A stretch of DNA of 64,000 bases from Paenirhizobium daejeonense (GTDB lineage Bacteria; Pseudomonadota; Alphaproteobacteria; Rhizobiales; Rhizobiaceae). The DNA lies in contig NZ_JACLAL010000001.1 of assembly GCF_014280875.1 (NCBI RefSeq), positions 62,001 to 126,000 of the forward strand, written 5' to 3'. Positions 1 to 9,388 of the stretch are shown here, one piece after another. A program made the translations under genes and the position numbers. Positions within the stretch are counted from its first letter, which is position 1. Every line of letters begins with the position of its first letter. A model generated the notes under the pieces. That model ran no database searches. It was not told where the DNA came from and saw only the letters and a list, made by a program, of their open reading frames with translations.

Positions 1-1
1 G

Positions 2-1138
2 GTCGCGGCGCTGGTCGCCATCCTGCCGCCGCTCGTTGCCGGTGCCGACTGGGGCGAATGGATCTACAAGGGGCTTGCCATCCTGCTGATCGGCTGCCCC
101 TGCGCGTTGGTGATTTCCACGCCCGCCGCCATCGCTGCATCGCTTTCCTCCGGTGCTCGTCGCGGTTTGCTGATGAAGGGCGGCGCGGTTCTGGAAGGTC
201 TCGGCCGGTTGACGGCCGTAGCACTGGACAAGACCGGCACGCTCACCGAGGGCAAGCCGAAGGTGACTGACGTCGTGCCGGTCGGCAGGTCCGCCGCCGA
301 AGTCGTCCGGCTGGCTGCAGCACTTGAAGTAGGCTCCAGCCATCCTCTGGCGCTCGCCGTGCTGGAAAGGGCGACGGCTGATGGTGTCGATATTCCCCCG
401 GCCTCGAATGCCAGGGCCCATGGCGGCAAGGGAGTTTCCGCAACCGTCGAAGGCGTCGAGATCTTCTTCGGTTCGCCGAAGGCTGCCGCTGAAATGGTGG
501 CCATTCCGGAAGAGCAGTTGCGGGCGATCGCAGCCCTCAACGACGATGGCAAGACCGTCTCAGCGCTTGTCAACGGCGGCGAACTCGTCGGCCTCATCGC
601 CATGCGCGACGAACCTCGGACGGATGCGGTCGAGGGGCTTAAGGCACTCTCGGATGCAGGTATCCGGACCATCATGCTGACCGGAGACAACCGGCGCACG
701 GCGGAGGCCATCGGTGCCGAACTCGGGATTGAGGTTCGCGCCGAACTGATGCCCGAGGACAAGCAGCGCATCGTCGGAGAGCTACAGAGGGAAGGCCTTG
801 TGGTCGGTAAGGTCGGCGACGGCATCAACGACGCGCCGGCGCTCGCCGCAGCCAATGTCGGCATTGCTATGGGTGGCGGCACCGATGTCGCACTCGAGAC
901 CGCCGATGCGGCGATCCTGCACGGCCGTGTCGGCGACGTCGCGAAGATGGTGGAGCTGTCGAAGCGGACTATGCGCAATATCGTCCAGAACATCACCATC
1001 TCGCTCGGTCTGAAGGTCGTCTTTCTCGTGACGACGATCCTCGGTATAACGGGATTGTGGCCGGCGATCCTGGCCGATACCGGGGCGACGGTGCTGGTGA
1101 CGATGAACGCTTTGCGTCTGTTGCGACCCGTCCGGTAG
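2..1138 (+). CDS. zntA: Zn/Cd/Pb-exporting P1B-type ATPase, 5' end outside window
   Basis: This is the C-terminal half of a heavy-metal P-type ATPase of the inner membrane, which exports divalent soft metals using ATP. The open frame runs in from the window edge, so the N-terminal metal-binding domain and first membrane helices are not visible. Seen directly: the CPC motif of transmembrane segment 6 in GCPCALVIS, the phosphorylation motif DKTGT, the hinge motif MLTGDN and GDGINDAPAL. In the last membrane pair there is N-x7-K followed by D-T-G; this combination is typical of the P1B-2 (ZntA/CadA) group that prefers Zn, Cd and Pb over Cu. The family assignment is firm and the metal preference is inferred from these motifs. 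No metal regulator is visible on this side. Confidence 0.93.
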   Translation, partial: VAALVAILPPLVAGADWGEWIYKGLAILLIGCPCALVISTPAAIAASLSSGARRGLLMKGGAVLEGLGRLTAVALDKTGTLTEGKPKVTDVVPVGRSAAEVVRLAAALEVGSSHPLALAVLERATADGVDIPPASNARAHGGKGVSATVEGVEIFFGSPKAAAEMVAIPEEQLRAIAALNDDGKTVSALVNGGELVGLIAMRDEPRTDAVEGLKALSDAGIRTIMLTGDNRRTAEAIGAELGIEVRAELMPEDKQRIVGELQREGLVVGKVGDGINDAPALAAANVGIAMGGGTDVALETADAAILHGRVGDVAKMVELSKRTMRNIVQNITISLGLKVVFLVTTILGITGLWPAILADTGATVLVTMNALRLLRPVR

Positions 1139-1393
1139 GGTCGGAAGCGTCTCGCGAATAGTTTCGGGGCCGATCTGACGTATATGTGATCGGCTCCGGC
1201 CATGCTTATGATTGCAGGGACTTGCGGATGTTGCCGTGGCGGGTTTTAGATCCTGCTCACGCAGGTGGGGCGGGGCTGCGTAGCTGGTTAACGGGCAATT
1301 AATCCAACTGTACGACCCTGTCCGGAGTGACATCCGTATCGCGGTCGTCCGATATTCGATCGGTCCGATGCCGCAAACGGCTTTCATTGGATA

Positions 1394-2491
1394 GTGATGA
1401 TGTTATCGACTGCCTCATTTCGTCTTCCGGCCGCAACCCTGAAAAGGGTCGTTGCAAGATCGGTTATCGCCGCAGCGGTCGCGGTGCTTCTATCGGGTTG
1501 CGTGGCCGATGGTCTCGACGATCTGTCGAAGTCGGCACCCCAGCTTTCGAGCAAGACGATTGCCGAAATGAAGAAGAAAAAGATGTCGCCGGCGAGCCCC
1601 GTTCTGGTGCGCATCTTCAAGCAGGAAAGCGAGCTGGAAGTCTGGAAGGTCGATGCCAGCGGCCAGTATGCCTTGTTCAAGACCTATCCGATGTGCCGCT
1701 GGTCGGGAAAACTCGGTCCTAAAATGACCAATGGCGACCGTCAGGCGCCGGAGGGTTTCTACCATGTCTCCGCCGGCATGCTGAACCCGAACTCCCAGTA
1801 TTACGCATCCTTCAACCTCGGCTATCCCAACCGGCTTGAATCGGCGCTCGGCTATACCGGCGATGCGCTGATGGTGCACGGTGCATGTTCTTCCTCCGGC
1901 TGCTATGCAATGACCGATCAGGGCGTGGGCGAGATCTACGCCATCGTACAGAAGGCGCTGGCCGGCGGGCAGGAGCGTTTCCAGGTTCAGGCCTATCCCT
2001 TCCGCATGACCGCCGACAACATGGCGCTCCACAAGGACGATCCCAACCTGCCGTTCTGGCGGACATTGAAGCAGGGCTATGACGCCTTCGAATTTACGCG
2101 TCGCCAGCCCAAGGTTTCCGTCTGCGGTCGTCGCTATGTCTTCAATACGGAATTCGAAGGTGGCGAGCCGACCGATCCGCTGGCGGCCTGCCCGCCGGCG
2201 ATGTCCACGGCCGATCCGAACCTGATGGCGAAGCTCGACGCGGAGAACAAAAAGGTCGAAATCGCCATGTCTTCGGTGAAATCGTCTGCCGTCTTCGCCT
2301 ATGTGGATGGCGGCATGCATCCGAGCTTTCGCGCGCTTCTGAAGAAGAACGGCGCAAACAAGATGGCGGCCAGCATTTCGGGCATCAAATATCCGGTGAG
2401 CCGGCCTGATGCGGCGCTGGCCGACCCTTATGCCGGCCCCTCGATCTGGAAGCCGGCGGCAAAACCTGAGGACTCGACCTCCGACCGTTGA
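1394..2491 (+). CDS. YafK-type L,D-transpeptidase family lipoprotein
   Basis: A protein of about 365 residues with an N-terminal lipoprotein signal (lipobox LSGC, Cys near residue 36), so probably attached to a membrane on the periplasmic side. The middle carries a YkuD/YafK-like catalytic motif, with His near 162 and Cys near 170 in HGACSSSGC. YafK-family enzymes act on peptidoglycan cross-links or on lipoprotein attachment, so a cell-wall role is likely; the exact reaction is not clear from sequence. The start is ambiguous among GTG at 1394 and ATG at 1397 or 1400. It is a single gene, convergent with the LysR gene that ends at the next base. Confidence 0.82.
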   Translation: MMMLSTASFRLPAATLKRVVARSVIAAAVAVLLSGCVADGLDDLSKSAPQLSSKTIAEMKKKKMSPASPVLVRIFKQESELEVWKVDASGQYALFKTYPMCRWSGKLGPKMTNGDRQAPEGFYHVSAGMLNPNSQYYASFNLGYPNRLESALGYTGDALMVHGACSSSGCYAMTDQGVGEIYAIVQKALAGGQERFQVQAYPFRMTADNMALHKDDPNLPFWRTLKQGYDAFEFTRRQPKVSVCGRRYVFNTEFEGGEPTDPLAACPPAMSTADPNLMAKLDAENKKVEIAMSSVKSSAVFAYVDGGMHPSFRALLKKNGANKMAASISGIKYPVSRPDAALADPYAGPSIWKPAAKPEDSTSDR

Positions 2492-3424
2492 TCAGCTCAG
2501 GCCGAACTTGCCTGATGCGGCCCGGTCGAGATCGTCCACCTGACCCAGCATCCAGTTGCAGAAGTCGAGACTTGCCGGCTTCTTCATGCGTCCCTCGGGC
2601 AGCACGAGGAAATACGCGTTGTCGGTCTTCATGGGACGGTCGATGATGATCCTGAGCCGTCCGTCGGCAAGCTCCTGCTCGATCAGGTAGCGCGGTACGA
2701 GCGCATAGCCGAGGCCCGCGACGGCTGCTTCGATAATCATCGCAAACTGGTCGAAACGATTGCCGCGATAGGGGCTTTCCAGTTCGATGTCGTTGGCAAG
2801 CGACCATTCAGCCCAGAGTTTCGGGCGGGTGGCAAGGTGCAGCAGCGGCCGGTGGCGAAGGTGCCTGAGGTCTTCGTCTCCGATTCCGTCGAGCATGGCG
2901 GGGCTCGCCACCGGAACGATCCATTCGCTGCACAGGAAATGGCAGGTGGCCCGCGCCCACACCGGCTGGCCGTAATGGATGGCAATGTCGAAATCCTCTT
3001 CCTCGAAATCGAAGGGAGAGGAACGGGATTCGATGTTCAAGCTCTTGCCGGGATAGCGCGTTGCAAAATCCGAGAGCCGGGGAATGAGCCAGCGGCTGCC
3101 GAAGGTCGGAAGCGTCGCGATGGAAAGCTGATGCTCCGATTGCGCCGACGCCATGGCTCTCAGCATCATCTCCTCGGTCTGCTGCAGGATCTTGCGCACC
3201 TGCGGCAGCAGGCGCTGGCCGTCGCTGGAAAGCACCACGCGCTGGCGCACCCGGTCAAACAGCAGAAGCCCAAGCTGTGTTTCGAGATCCTTGACCTGGC
3301 GGCTCACCGCGCTCTGGGTCAGGTTCAGCTCATTGGCGGCCTGGGTCACGCTGCCATGGCGGGCAACGCATTCGAAGGCCTGCAGCGTAGTGGCGTCAGG
3401 AATGGTACGGCGGCTCAGAGTCAT
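2492..3424 (-). CDS. LysR-family regulator (GcvA-like), divergent from hglS operon
   Basis: A LysR-type regulator of 310 residues, normal for the family. The N-terminal winged helix-turn-helix is clear (SVTQAANELNLTQSAVSRQ, about residues 25-43) and an effector-binding substrate-domain follows from about residue 95. Similarity is to the GcvA/AmpR branch by general appearance. It is transcribed away from the 2-oxoadipate gene cluster with about 106 bases between the two start codons, the usual arrangement for a LysR regulator controlling its neighbour. By inference it senses an intermediate of the lysine/2-aminoadipate route, but the effector cannot be read from sequence. Confidence 0.9.
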   Translation of the reverse strand: MTLSRRTIPDATTLQAFECVARHGSVTQAANELNLTQSAVSRQVKDLETQLGLLLFDRVRQRVVLSSDGQRLLPQVRKILQQTEEMMLRAMASAQSEHQLSIATLPTFGSRWLIPRLSDFATRYPGKSLNIESRSSPFDFEEEDFDIAIHYGQPVWARATCHFLCSEWIVPVASPAMLDGIGDEDLRHLRHRPLLHLATRPKLWAEWSLANDIELESPYRGNRFDQFAMIIEAAVAGLGYALVPRYLIEQELADGRLRIIIDRPMKTDNAYFLVLPEGRMKKPASLDFCNWMLGQVDDLDRAASGKFGLS

Positions 3425-3530
3425 TCGGTTTTCGCATCAAGTCATTGACATTCGTCAGCATCATTTGGAATTCCGTGAGGGTATAAGGCATTTTACGAAT
3501 GATCCAGCCGTATTTCGTGGAGCAGCCCAG

Positions 3531-4931
3531 ATGACCCAGTCCGCTTTCGTATCGAGCGATGAAATCCGCTCGATGTTTTCCGCCGCCATGTCCGCCATGT
3601 ACCGTAACGAGGTGCCGGCCTATGGCACGCTGATGGAGCTGGTGGCCAAGGTCAACGAGGAGACGCTCGCCGCCGATCCGAAGCTGAGGGAACGTCTCGA
3701 GGAGACTGACTCTCTCGACCGCATTTCCGAGGAACGCCATGGTGCGATCCGTCTCGGCACGCCGGCGGAACTCGCCATGATGCGCCGCGTCTTCGCCGTC
3801 ATGGGCATGTATCCGGTCGGCTATTACGACCTGTCGACGGCCGGCGTCCCTGTCCATTCGACTGCGTTTCGCCCGGTCGGCGATGCGAGCCTGAAGAAGA
3901 ACCCCTTCCGCGTCTTCACTTCGCTTCTGCGGCTCGACCTGATCGCTGACGAAAAGCTTCGTGCCGAGGCAGAAGCGACGCTTGCCACCCGGCAGATCTT
4001 CACGCCCGGCGCAGTCGAACTTACGGAAAAGGCCGAAAAGCAGGGTGGGCTGACCCAGGCCGATGCCGAGCGTTTCGTTTCGGAAGCGCTCGAAACCTTC
4101 CGCTGGCACGACAAGGCGCGCGTCAGCGCCGAAATGTATGACCGGCTGCACGCCGCCCATCGCCTGATTGCCGACGTCGTGTCCTTCAAGGGGCCGCACA
4201 TCAACCACCTGACCCCGCGCACGCTCGATATCGATCTCGTGCAGGCCCGCATGCCGGAATACGGCATCGCGCCGAAGGCTGTCGTCGAGGGACCGCCGAC
4301 CCGCAAATGCGCGATCCTGCTGCGCCAGACCTCGTTCAAGGCTCTCAACGAAGCGGTTCTGTTCGAAGGCGAGGGCGGCGAGTGGAAGGAAGGCTCGCAC
4401 ACCGCCCGCTTCGGCGAGATCGAACAGCGCGGCATTGCGCTGACCCCGAAGGGCCGTGCGCTCTACGACGATCTGCTGAGCGCTTCCCGCAAGATCGTCC
4501 GCCCGGCTGCCGATGGCTCGAACGCCGCCGAATACGAAAAGGCGCTTGCCGAAGCCTTCGTGCCGTTCCCGGATACCTGGGAAGAGATCCGCGTCGAAGG
4601 TCTTGGCTATTTCGCCTATTCGCTGACGGAAAAGGGCCGCAAGACCAGGGCGGATGCATCCGCAACCCTCGACTGCCTGATTGCGGACGGTCTCGTGCAG
4701 TTCGACCCGATCGTCTACGAAGACTTCCTGCCGGTCAGCGCAGCCGGTATCTTCCAGTCAAATCTCGGTGACGACGCAACGCAGGACTTCGTGGCCAGCC
4801 CGAACCAGCAGCGTTTCGAAACCGATCTCGGCGCCAAGGTGCTGAACGAATTCGACCATTACGCGGGCATCGAGCAGGCATCGATCGACGATTGTCGCCG
4901 TCTGCTCTCGGCCCTGCAGGCAGCGGAGTAA
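3531..4931 (+). CDS. hglS: 2-oxoadipate dioxygenase/decarboxylase (DUF1338)
   Basis: Fe(II)-dependent VOC-fold enzyme of the DUF1338/YdcJ family, which converts 2-oxoadipate with oxygen to D-2-hydroxyglutarate and CO2. I choose the ATG at 3531, giving 466 residues, close to the characterised Pseudomonas putida HglS; an open frame extends upstream to 3153 but lies over the LysR gene. The expected metal ligands are in place: His70 in SEERHGAIR, His226 in GPHINHLTPR, and a Glu near 296 in RFGEIEQRG. The next two genes encode a flavoprotein suited to oxidise D-2-hydroxyglutarate and an aminotransferase that could supply 2-oxoadipate, which supports a role in lysine or 2-aminoadipate breakdown. 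Confidence 0.9.
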   Translation: MTQSAFVSSDEIRSMFSAAMSAMYRNEVPAYGTLMELVAKVNEETLAADPKLRERLEETDSLDRISEERHGAIRLGTPAELAMMRRVFAVMGMYPVGYYDLSTAGVPVHSTAFRPVGDASLKKNPFRVFTSLLRLDLIADEKLRAEAEATLATRQIFTPGAVELTEKAEKQGGLTQADAERFVSEALETFRWHDKARVSAEMYDRLHAAHRLIADVVSFKGPHINHLTPRTLDIDLVQARMPEYGIAPKAVVEGPPTRKCAILLRQTSFKALNEAVLFEGEGGEWKEGSHTARFGEIEQRGIALTPKGRALYDDLLSASRKIVRPAADGSNAAEYEKALAEAFVPFPDTWEEIRVEGLGYFAYSLTEKGRKTRADASATLDCLIADGLVQFDPIVYEDFLPVSAAGIFQSNLGDDATQDFVASPNQQRFETDLGAKVLNEFDHYAGIEQASIDDCRRLLSALQAAE

Positions 4932-4941
4932 AAGCAAGACG

Positions 4942-6363
4942 ATGATCGACCGGGAGCATGTTTCGGCGCTTGAAAAGATCCTTGGCGAGAAGGGTGTCGT
5001 CAGCGATCCCGCCGCCATGGTGGCCTACCAGACCGGCGCGCGGTACGACGAGGGCGTCGCTGCTCTGGTGCTTCGACCGGCAAGCACGGAAGAGGTCTCT
5101 GCGGTCGTTGCTTATTGCGTGAAAAACGGCATCGCGCTGATCCCCCAGTCCGGCAATACCGGTCTCGTCTCCGGATCGACGCCGGATGGCTCGGGCACGC
5201 AGGTTGTTCTGAGCCTCGACCGGATGGTGCAGCGCTTCGATCTCGATCTCGACAACCGCTCGCTGGCGCTGGATGCCGGCTTCCGGCTTTCGGACGTCAA
5301 CCAGCGGCTCGAGCAGCACGGCCTGTTCTTCCCGATCGATCTCGGAGCCGATCCGCGCATCGGCGGCATGCTTTCGACCAATACGGGCGGTTCCCGCTTC
5401 CTGAAATACGGTGATGTCAGGCGCAACACGCTCGGCGTGAAGGTTGTACTGGCCGACGAGGCCGGGACGGTTCTCGACCTCAACTGCGATCTGCGCAAGA
5501 ACAACACCGGCGTCGACTGGAAGCAGGTGTTCATTGGCACCGCCGGCGCTTTCGGCGTCATCACCGAATGCGTGCTGAACCTCGAGGCGCTGCCGAAACA
5601 GGTCGCCACTGCCTATCTGGTGCCGGCAAGCGGCGCCCATGTCATGCCGCTGCTCCGGGCCATGGAACAGCGGCTCGGCGCCTATCTCTCGGCTTTCGAG
5701 GGCATGTCGAGGAATGCCGTCGCCGCGGCCCTCGATCATGTGCCGTCGCTGCGCAATCCATTTCAGGGCGGCGTCATCCCGGACTATGTGATCCTCTGCG
5801 AGATATCCCGCACCTGGGAGCCGCGTGAGGGCGAGCAGTCGCTGGACGCAGTTCTCGAAGCGGTTCTTGCGGAAATATGGGAAAGCGACGATGCGCCGCT
5901 GGCGGATGCCTTTGTCGGCCCGGCCCATGAAATGTGGGCGCTGCGCCATGCCCTCTCGGAAGGCGTCAAGCATTCCGGCAAGCTGATCGCCTTCGACCTG
6001 TCCTTCCGCCGTGGCGACATCATGGCCTTCTGCGACCGGATGAAGGCCGATATGCCCTCGGTTTTCCCGGAGGTGACGATCTGCGATTTCGGCCATATCG
6101 GCGATGGCGGCGTGCACTTCAATCTCGTCGTGCCGAAGGACAGTTCCGCCGCGACAGACAGGGATTTCGAGACGCGGTTGCGCGATTGGGTCTTCACCAT
6201 CGCGGTTGGCGATTTCACCGGAAGCTTCAGCGCCGAACACGCCATCGGCCGCAAGAACCAGAGCTATTACGATCTCTATACGGACAGCAAGATCAAGGAG
6301 CTGGCGGCCGGGCTGAAAGCCCTGACATCGCCGGGTAGCCTCGGCACGGTTCGTTTCGGCTAG
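4942..6363 (+). CDS. FAD-linked D-2-hydroxyglutarate dehydrogenase-like oxidoreductase
   Basis: A GlcD/D-lactate-dehydrogenase-type flavoprotein of 473 residues. It has an N-terminal FAD_binding_4 domain with the pyrophosphate loop around residues 67-80 (QSGNTGLVSGS) and a C-terminal FAD-oxidase_C domain carrying GHIGDGGVHFN near residue 383, whose histidines bind the catalytic metal in this family. It starts 10 bases after hglS. D-2-hydroxyglutarate is the HglS product, so the most economical substrate is D-2-hydroxyglutarate, giving 2-oxoglutarate for the TCA cycle. The family is certain; the substrate is inferred from position, and D-lactate or glycolate remain alternatives. Confidence 0.85.
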   Translation: MIDREHVSALEKILGEKGVVSDPAAMVAYQTGARYDEGVAALVLRPASTEEVSAVVAYCVKNGIALIPQSGNTGLVSGSTPDGSGTQVVLSLDRMVQRFDLDLDNRSLALDAGFRLSDVNQRLEQHGLFFPIDLGADPRIGGMLSTNTGGSRFLKYGDVRRNTLGVKVVLADEAGTVLDLNCDLRKNNTGVDWKQVFIGTAGAFGVITECVLNLEALPKQVATAYLVPASGAHVMPLLRAMEQRLGAYLSAFEGMSRNAVAAALDHVPSLRNPFQGGVIPDYVILCEISRTWEPREGEQSLDAVLEAVLAEIWESDDAPLADAFVGPAHEMWALRHALSEGVKHSGKLIAFDLSFRRGDIMAFCDRMKADMPSVFPEVTICDFGHIGDGGVHFNLVVPKDSSAATDRDFETRLRDWVFTIAVGDFTGSFSAEHAIGRKNQSYYDLYTDSKIKELAAGLKALTSPGSLGTVRFG

Positions 6364-6418
6364 CACACATCATCAATTCACGTCGCAAGGGCGGCTATCA
6401 GGCAACGAGGACTGCGCA

Positions 6419-7651
6419 ATGAGCATCAATACCAAGGTCGAGGAAGCTGCGTTCCAGCCGGCTTCGCGTATTTCGTCCATCGGCGTTTCTGAAATCGTCA
6501 AGCTCGGCGCGAAGGCGCAGGCGCTGAAGCGCGAGGGTCGCCCGGTCATCATCCTCGGTGCCGGCGAGCCGGACTTCGATACGCCCGATCATATCAAGGA
6601 AGCCGCCTGGAAGGCGCTGCAGGCAGGCCAGACCAAATATACCGCCCTTGATGGTACGCCGGAACTGAAGGCCGCGATCCGCGACAAGTTCAGCCGTGAG
6701 AACGGTGTCGACTACGCGCTGGACGAGATCACGGTCGCGACCGGCGCCAAGCAGATCCTCTTCAACGCGCTGATGGCGACGCTCAACCCCGGCGACGAAG
6801 TCGTCATCCCGACGCCTTACTGGACGTCCTATTCCGATATCGTGCAGATCGCCGAGGGCAAACCGGTGCTGATCGCCTGCGATGCCAAGGCCGGTTTCCG
6901 TCTGCAGGCCGAAGAGCTTGAGGCCGCGATCACGCCGAAGACCCGCTGGCTGATCCTGAACTCGCCGTCGAACCCGTCGGGCGCGGCCTATCGCGAGGAA
7001 GATTACCGGCCGCTCCTCGATGTCCTGCTGCGCCATCCGCATGTCTGGCTGCTGGTCGACGACATGTACGAGCACATCGTCTACGACGATTTCCGCTTTG
7101 TCACCCCGGCGGCCATCGAGCCGCGACTTAAGAACCGCATCCTCACCGTCAACGGTGTCTCGAAGGCCTATGCCATGACCGGCTGGCGCATCGGTTATGC
7201 CGGCGGTCCGCGCGATCTCATCAAGGCCATGGCCGTGGTGCAGAGCCAGGCGACGTCCTGCCCGTCCTCGGTCAGCCAGGCGGCGAGCGTTGCGGCGTTG
7301 AACGGCCCGCAGGATTTCTTGGCAGAGCGCAAGGCGAGCTTCCAGCGCCGCCGCGATCTCGTGGTCGCCGGCCTCAACGCCATCGAAGGGCTGGATTGCC
7401 GGGTGCCGGAAGGCGCCTTCTATACCTTCTCCGGCTGCGCCGGCGTTCTCGGCAAGACCACGCCGGGCGGCAAGCTGATCGCGACCGACGCCGATTTCTG
7501 CGCCTATCTCTTGGAAGACGCCAATGTTGCGGTGGTGCCGGGTTCCGCCTTCGGTCTCTCGCCCTTCTTCCGCATTTCCTATGCGAGCGCGGAAAGCGAA
7601 CTCGTGGAGGCGCTGAAGCGTATTGCTGAGGCGTGCGCAAGATTGCGCTAA
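6419..7651 (+). CDS. PLP-dependent class I/II aminotransferase
   Basis: A fold-type I aminotransferase of 410 residues in the aspartate aminotransferase superfamily. The Schiff-base lysine is Lys249 in VSKAYAMTGWRIG, and the cofactor-binding NSPSNPSG and DDMYEH segments are present. The ATG at 6419 follows a GAGG ribosome-binding site. It is the third gene in a row with hglS and the flavoprotein dehydrogenase, so it probably deaminates 2-aminoadipate to 2-oxoadipate, the HglS substrate. An ordinary aspartate or aromatic aminotransferase activity cannot be excluded. A short GC-rich hairpin follows the stop codon. Confidence 0.85.
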   Translation: MSINTKVEEAAFQPASRISSIGVSEIVKLGAKAQALKREGRPVIILGAGEPDFDTPDHIKEAAWKALQAGQTKYTALDGTPELKAAIRDKFSRENGVDYALDEITVATGAKQILFNALMATLNPGDEVVIPTPYWTSYSDIVQIAEGKPVLIACDAKAGFRLQAEELEAAITPKTRWLILNSPSNPSGAAYREEDYRPLLDVLLRHPHVWLLVDDMYEHIVYDDFRFVTPAAIEPRLKNRILTVNGVSKAYAMTGWRIGYAGGPRDLIKAMAVVQSQATSCPSSVSQAASVAALNGPQDFLAERKASFQRRRDLVVAGLNAIEGLDCRVPEGAFYTFSGCAGVLGKTTPGGKLIATDADFCAYLLEDANVAVVPGSAFGLSPFFRISYASAESELVEALKRIAEACARLR

Positions 7652-7662
7652 CGCCGAACAAG

Positions 7663-7683
7663 GGCCTGCCGTTGCGGCAGGCC
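7663..7683 (+). terminator. GC-rich hairpin after the aminotransferase gene
   Basis: A 9-bp perfect stem with a 3-base loop begins 11 bases after the aminotransferase stop codon. There is no T-run after it, so it may terminate weakly or stabilise the transcript end. Confidence 0.45.
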
Positions 7684-7739
7684 TCAGAGCGCCGGCGAAG
7701 CGAGTCTACCGGTTCCGGCGGTCACAAAGTCATCCTTCC

Positions 7740-7853
7740 GTCATGCCTGTGCTTGTCACGGGCATCCAGCGACCCGACGACCGTCGGGTCAAAAGACCCT
7801 TTCAGCCCAAAGACTTGGGCTGGCTGGATTCCCGTGACAGGCACAGGAATGAC
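7740..7853. repeat. Palindromic intergenic repeat with two internal hairpins
   Basis: Outer arms at 7740-7770 and 7823-7853 are inverted copies agreeing at 28 of 31 positions. Between them lie two further perfect hairpins, 7771-7790 (8-bp stem) and 7804-7821 (7-bp stem), so the element can fold into a three-way cruciform. It resembles the dispersed palindromic elements between genes of Rhizobium and Agrobacterium. It lies between two genes that end towards each other. Confidence 0.8.
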
Positions 7854-7940
7854 GAGGTGGAACGCGCCGCGTGCCCGTCATGCGCTGTAGAGGCAAGTAC
7901 CCAAGTGGCCTCAAGCTCCGCTGGTGCGGAATTGTGCCGC

Positions 7941-8594
7941 CTACTTGAACAGGAAATACACCCCGCAAACGGCGATCACGCCGCCGAGCGCGCGCACCAG
8001 ATTGCCGTTCCATATGCCTTTCAGACCATAGCCTACGCCGATGCCGAGGATATGGATGGCGCCGGTCGAAACCACGAAGCCCACAGTGAAGGCTGCGGGA
8101 TCGGCGGCCCGGAGGGTCGCTTGGCCGTGCGGGTAGCCATGGAAGAGGGCGAACAGGGCAACGATTACCAGGGCTGCCCATTCGGGTGCACGCCATCCGG
8201 CGGCGATGACGCCGCCGAGCACCATTAGTGAAACGGCGATGGCGATCCTGATCGTTTCATCCGGGATCAGGCCGAACATGCCGAAGATACCGCCGATGCA
8301 CATGATGAGCGGAAAGGTTGCGGGCAGCGTCCACACCGAGCGACCGCCCATCTGCGCGCCCCAGAGACCGACGGCCAGCATGGCGAGGAAGTGATCGAAA
8401 CCCGCAAGCGGATGACCGAAACCGCTGCCGAAACCGCCCATGGGACCGCCAAGATCGTGTGCAGCAGCTATCGAAGGAAGAGCGATTGCGACGAGCGATG
8501 CAAAGCCACCCGTGCGGACCGCGGACGCAAGAATTTGGGGCAAGGCCGGCCTGGGCGCGGACATACGACGGAGCGGCTGCAGAAAACGGGTCAT
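7941..8594 (-). CDS. HupE/UreJ-family metal permease
   Basis: A hydrophobic protein of 217 residues from the HupE/UreJ family, whose members transport nickel or cobalt across the inner membrane. It has a leader ending near SIAAAHD and about six membrane segments. Family-typical histidines are visible in FGHPLAGFDHFLAMLAVG, ALFHGYPHG and TGAIHILGI. I start it at 8594, where GGAG precedes the ATG at the right distance; the open frame extends further upstream but without support. A paralogue is divergently transcribed 184 bases away. No urease or hydrogenase genes are in the window, so the metal is unproven. Confidence 0.85.
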   Translation of the reverse strand: MTRFLQPLRRMSAPRPALPQILASAVRTGGFASLVAIALPSIAAAHDLGGPMGGFGSGFGHPLAGFDHFLAMLAVGLWGAQMGGRSVWTLPATFPLIMCIGGIFGMFGLIPDETIRIAIAVSLMVLGGVIAAGWRAPEWAALVIVALFALFHGYPHGQATLRAADPAAFTVGFVVSTGAIHILGIGVGYGLKGIWNGNLVRALGGVIAVCGVYFLFK

Positions 8595-8778
8595 GAAATT
8601 TCTCCGGAGGTGACGCGCGCAGCATAACCCGCCACGACTGCGACACAGATCCATCTACAATCATCGGCGATTCGGATATAGTTCGTTCGCGCCGCTGCCA
8701 GGTGCAAGTCTTGTGGGCAGTCATCGCGGCAAGAGTGCTGATCGATTGAGAGTGGCGAGCGATTTTGGAGATTTGACG

Positions 8779-9384
8779 ATGCTGATTTCGAAGATGCCGC
8801 GAGCACTTGCTGTACCGGCCCTTCTCGGGCTTGCCGCTTCGCTCGTGCTTCCGGCTGTTGCCGAGGCTCATATCCTGCAGGGCGAGGCAGGTGGCTTTCT
8901 TCATGGCTTCGAGCATCCGCTATCCGGTGCCGACCACCTGCTCGCCATGTTCTGCGTCGGTCTCTGGGGCGCGCAGATGGGCGGGCGCTCCGTATGGAGC
9001 CTGCCGATTGCCTTTCCGCTGATCATGGTCATCGGCGGCATGATGGGCATTGCCGGAGTGCCGCTGCCGGCAGTGGAAAGCGGCATTGCGCTTTCTATCA
9101 TCGTGCTGGGTGCGGCGATCGCCTTCGTCTGGCGTCCGCCGGAATGGCTGGCAGTGCTGGTGATCGGCGTCTTTGCGATCTTCCATGGCTATGCTCACGG
9201 CGCGGAATTGCCAACGGCCACCGATCCGGCCGATTATGCGATTGGCTTTGTCGTCGCAACCGGCCTTATCCACCTTCTCGGCATTTCCGTCGGTCTTGCC
9301 TTCCAGCGCTTTCGGGGTGGGGAACTCTCCCGCGCCGTGGGTGGCCTGATCGGTCTCGGCGGCGTCTATTTCCTCGTCGCCTGA
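8779..9384 (+). CDS. Second HupE/UreJ-family metal permease
   Basis: A 201-residue paralogue of the divergent neighbour. It starts at ATG 8779 after GGAG at 8767-8770. A signal-like N-terminus ends near AEAHILQ, and the family histidines occur in HGFEHPLSGADHLLAMFCVG, AIFHGYAHG and TGLIHLLGI. The next gene begins 4 bases after its stop and the one after that overlaps by ATGA, so three genes form one transcription unit: permease, unknown membrane protein, DUF1007 protein. Ni or Co uptake is the likely function from family knowledge. Confidence 0.86.
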   Translation: MLISKMPRALAVPALLGLAASLVLPAVAEAHILQGEAGGFLHGFEHPLSGADHLLAMFCVGLWGAQMGGRSVWSLPIAFPLIMVIGGMMGIAGVPLPAVESGIALSIIVLGAAIAFVWRPPEWLAVLVIGVFAIFHGYAHGAELPTATDPADYAIGFVVATGLIHLLGISVGLAFQRFRGGELSRAVGGLIGLGGVYFLVA

Positions 9385-9388
9385 GCCT

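Noticed and set aside
4735-6366. 543-residue open frame opposite the flavoprotein gene
   Set aside because: Shadow frame.
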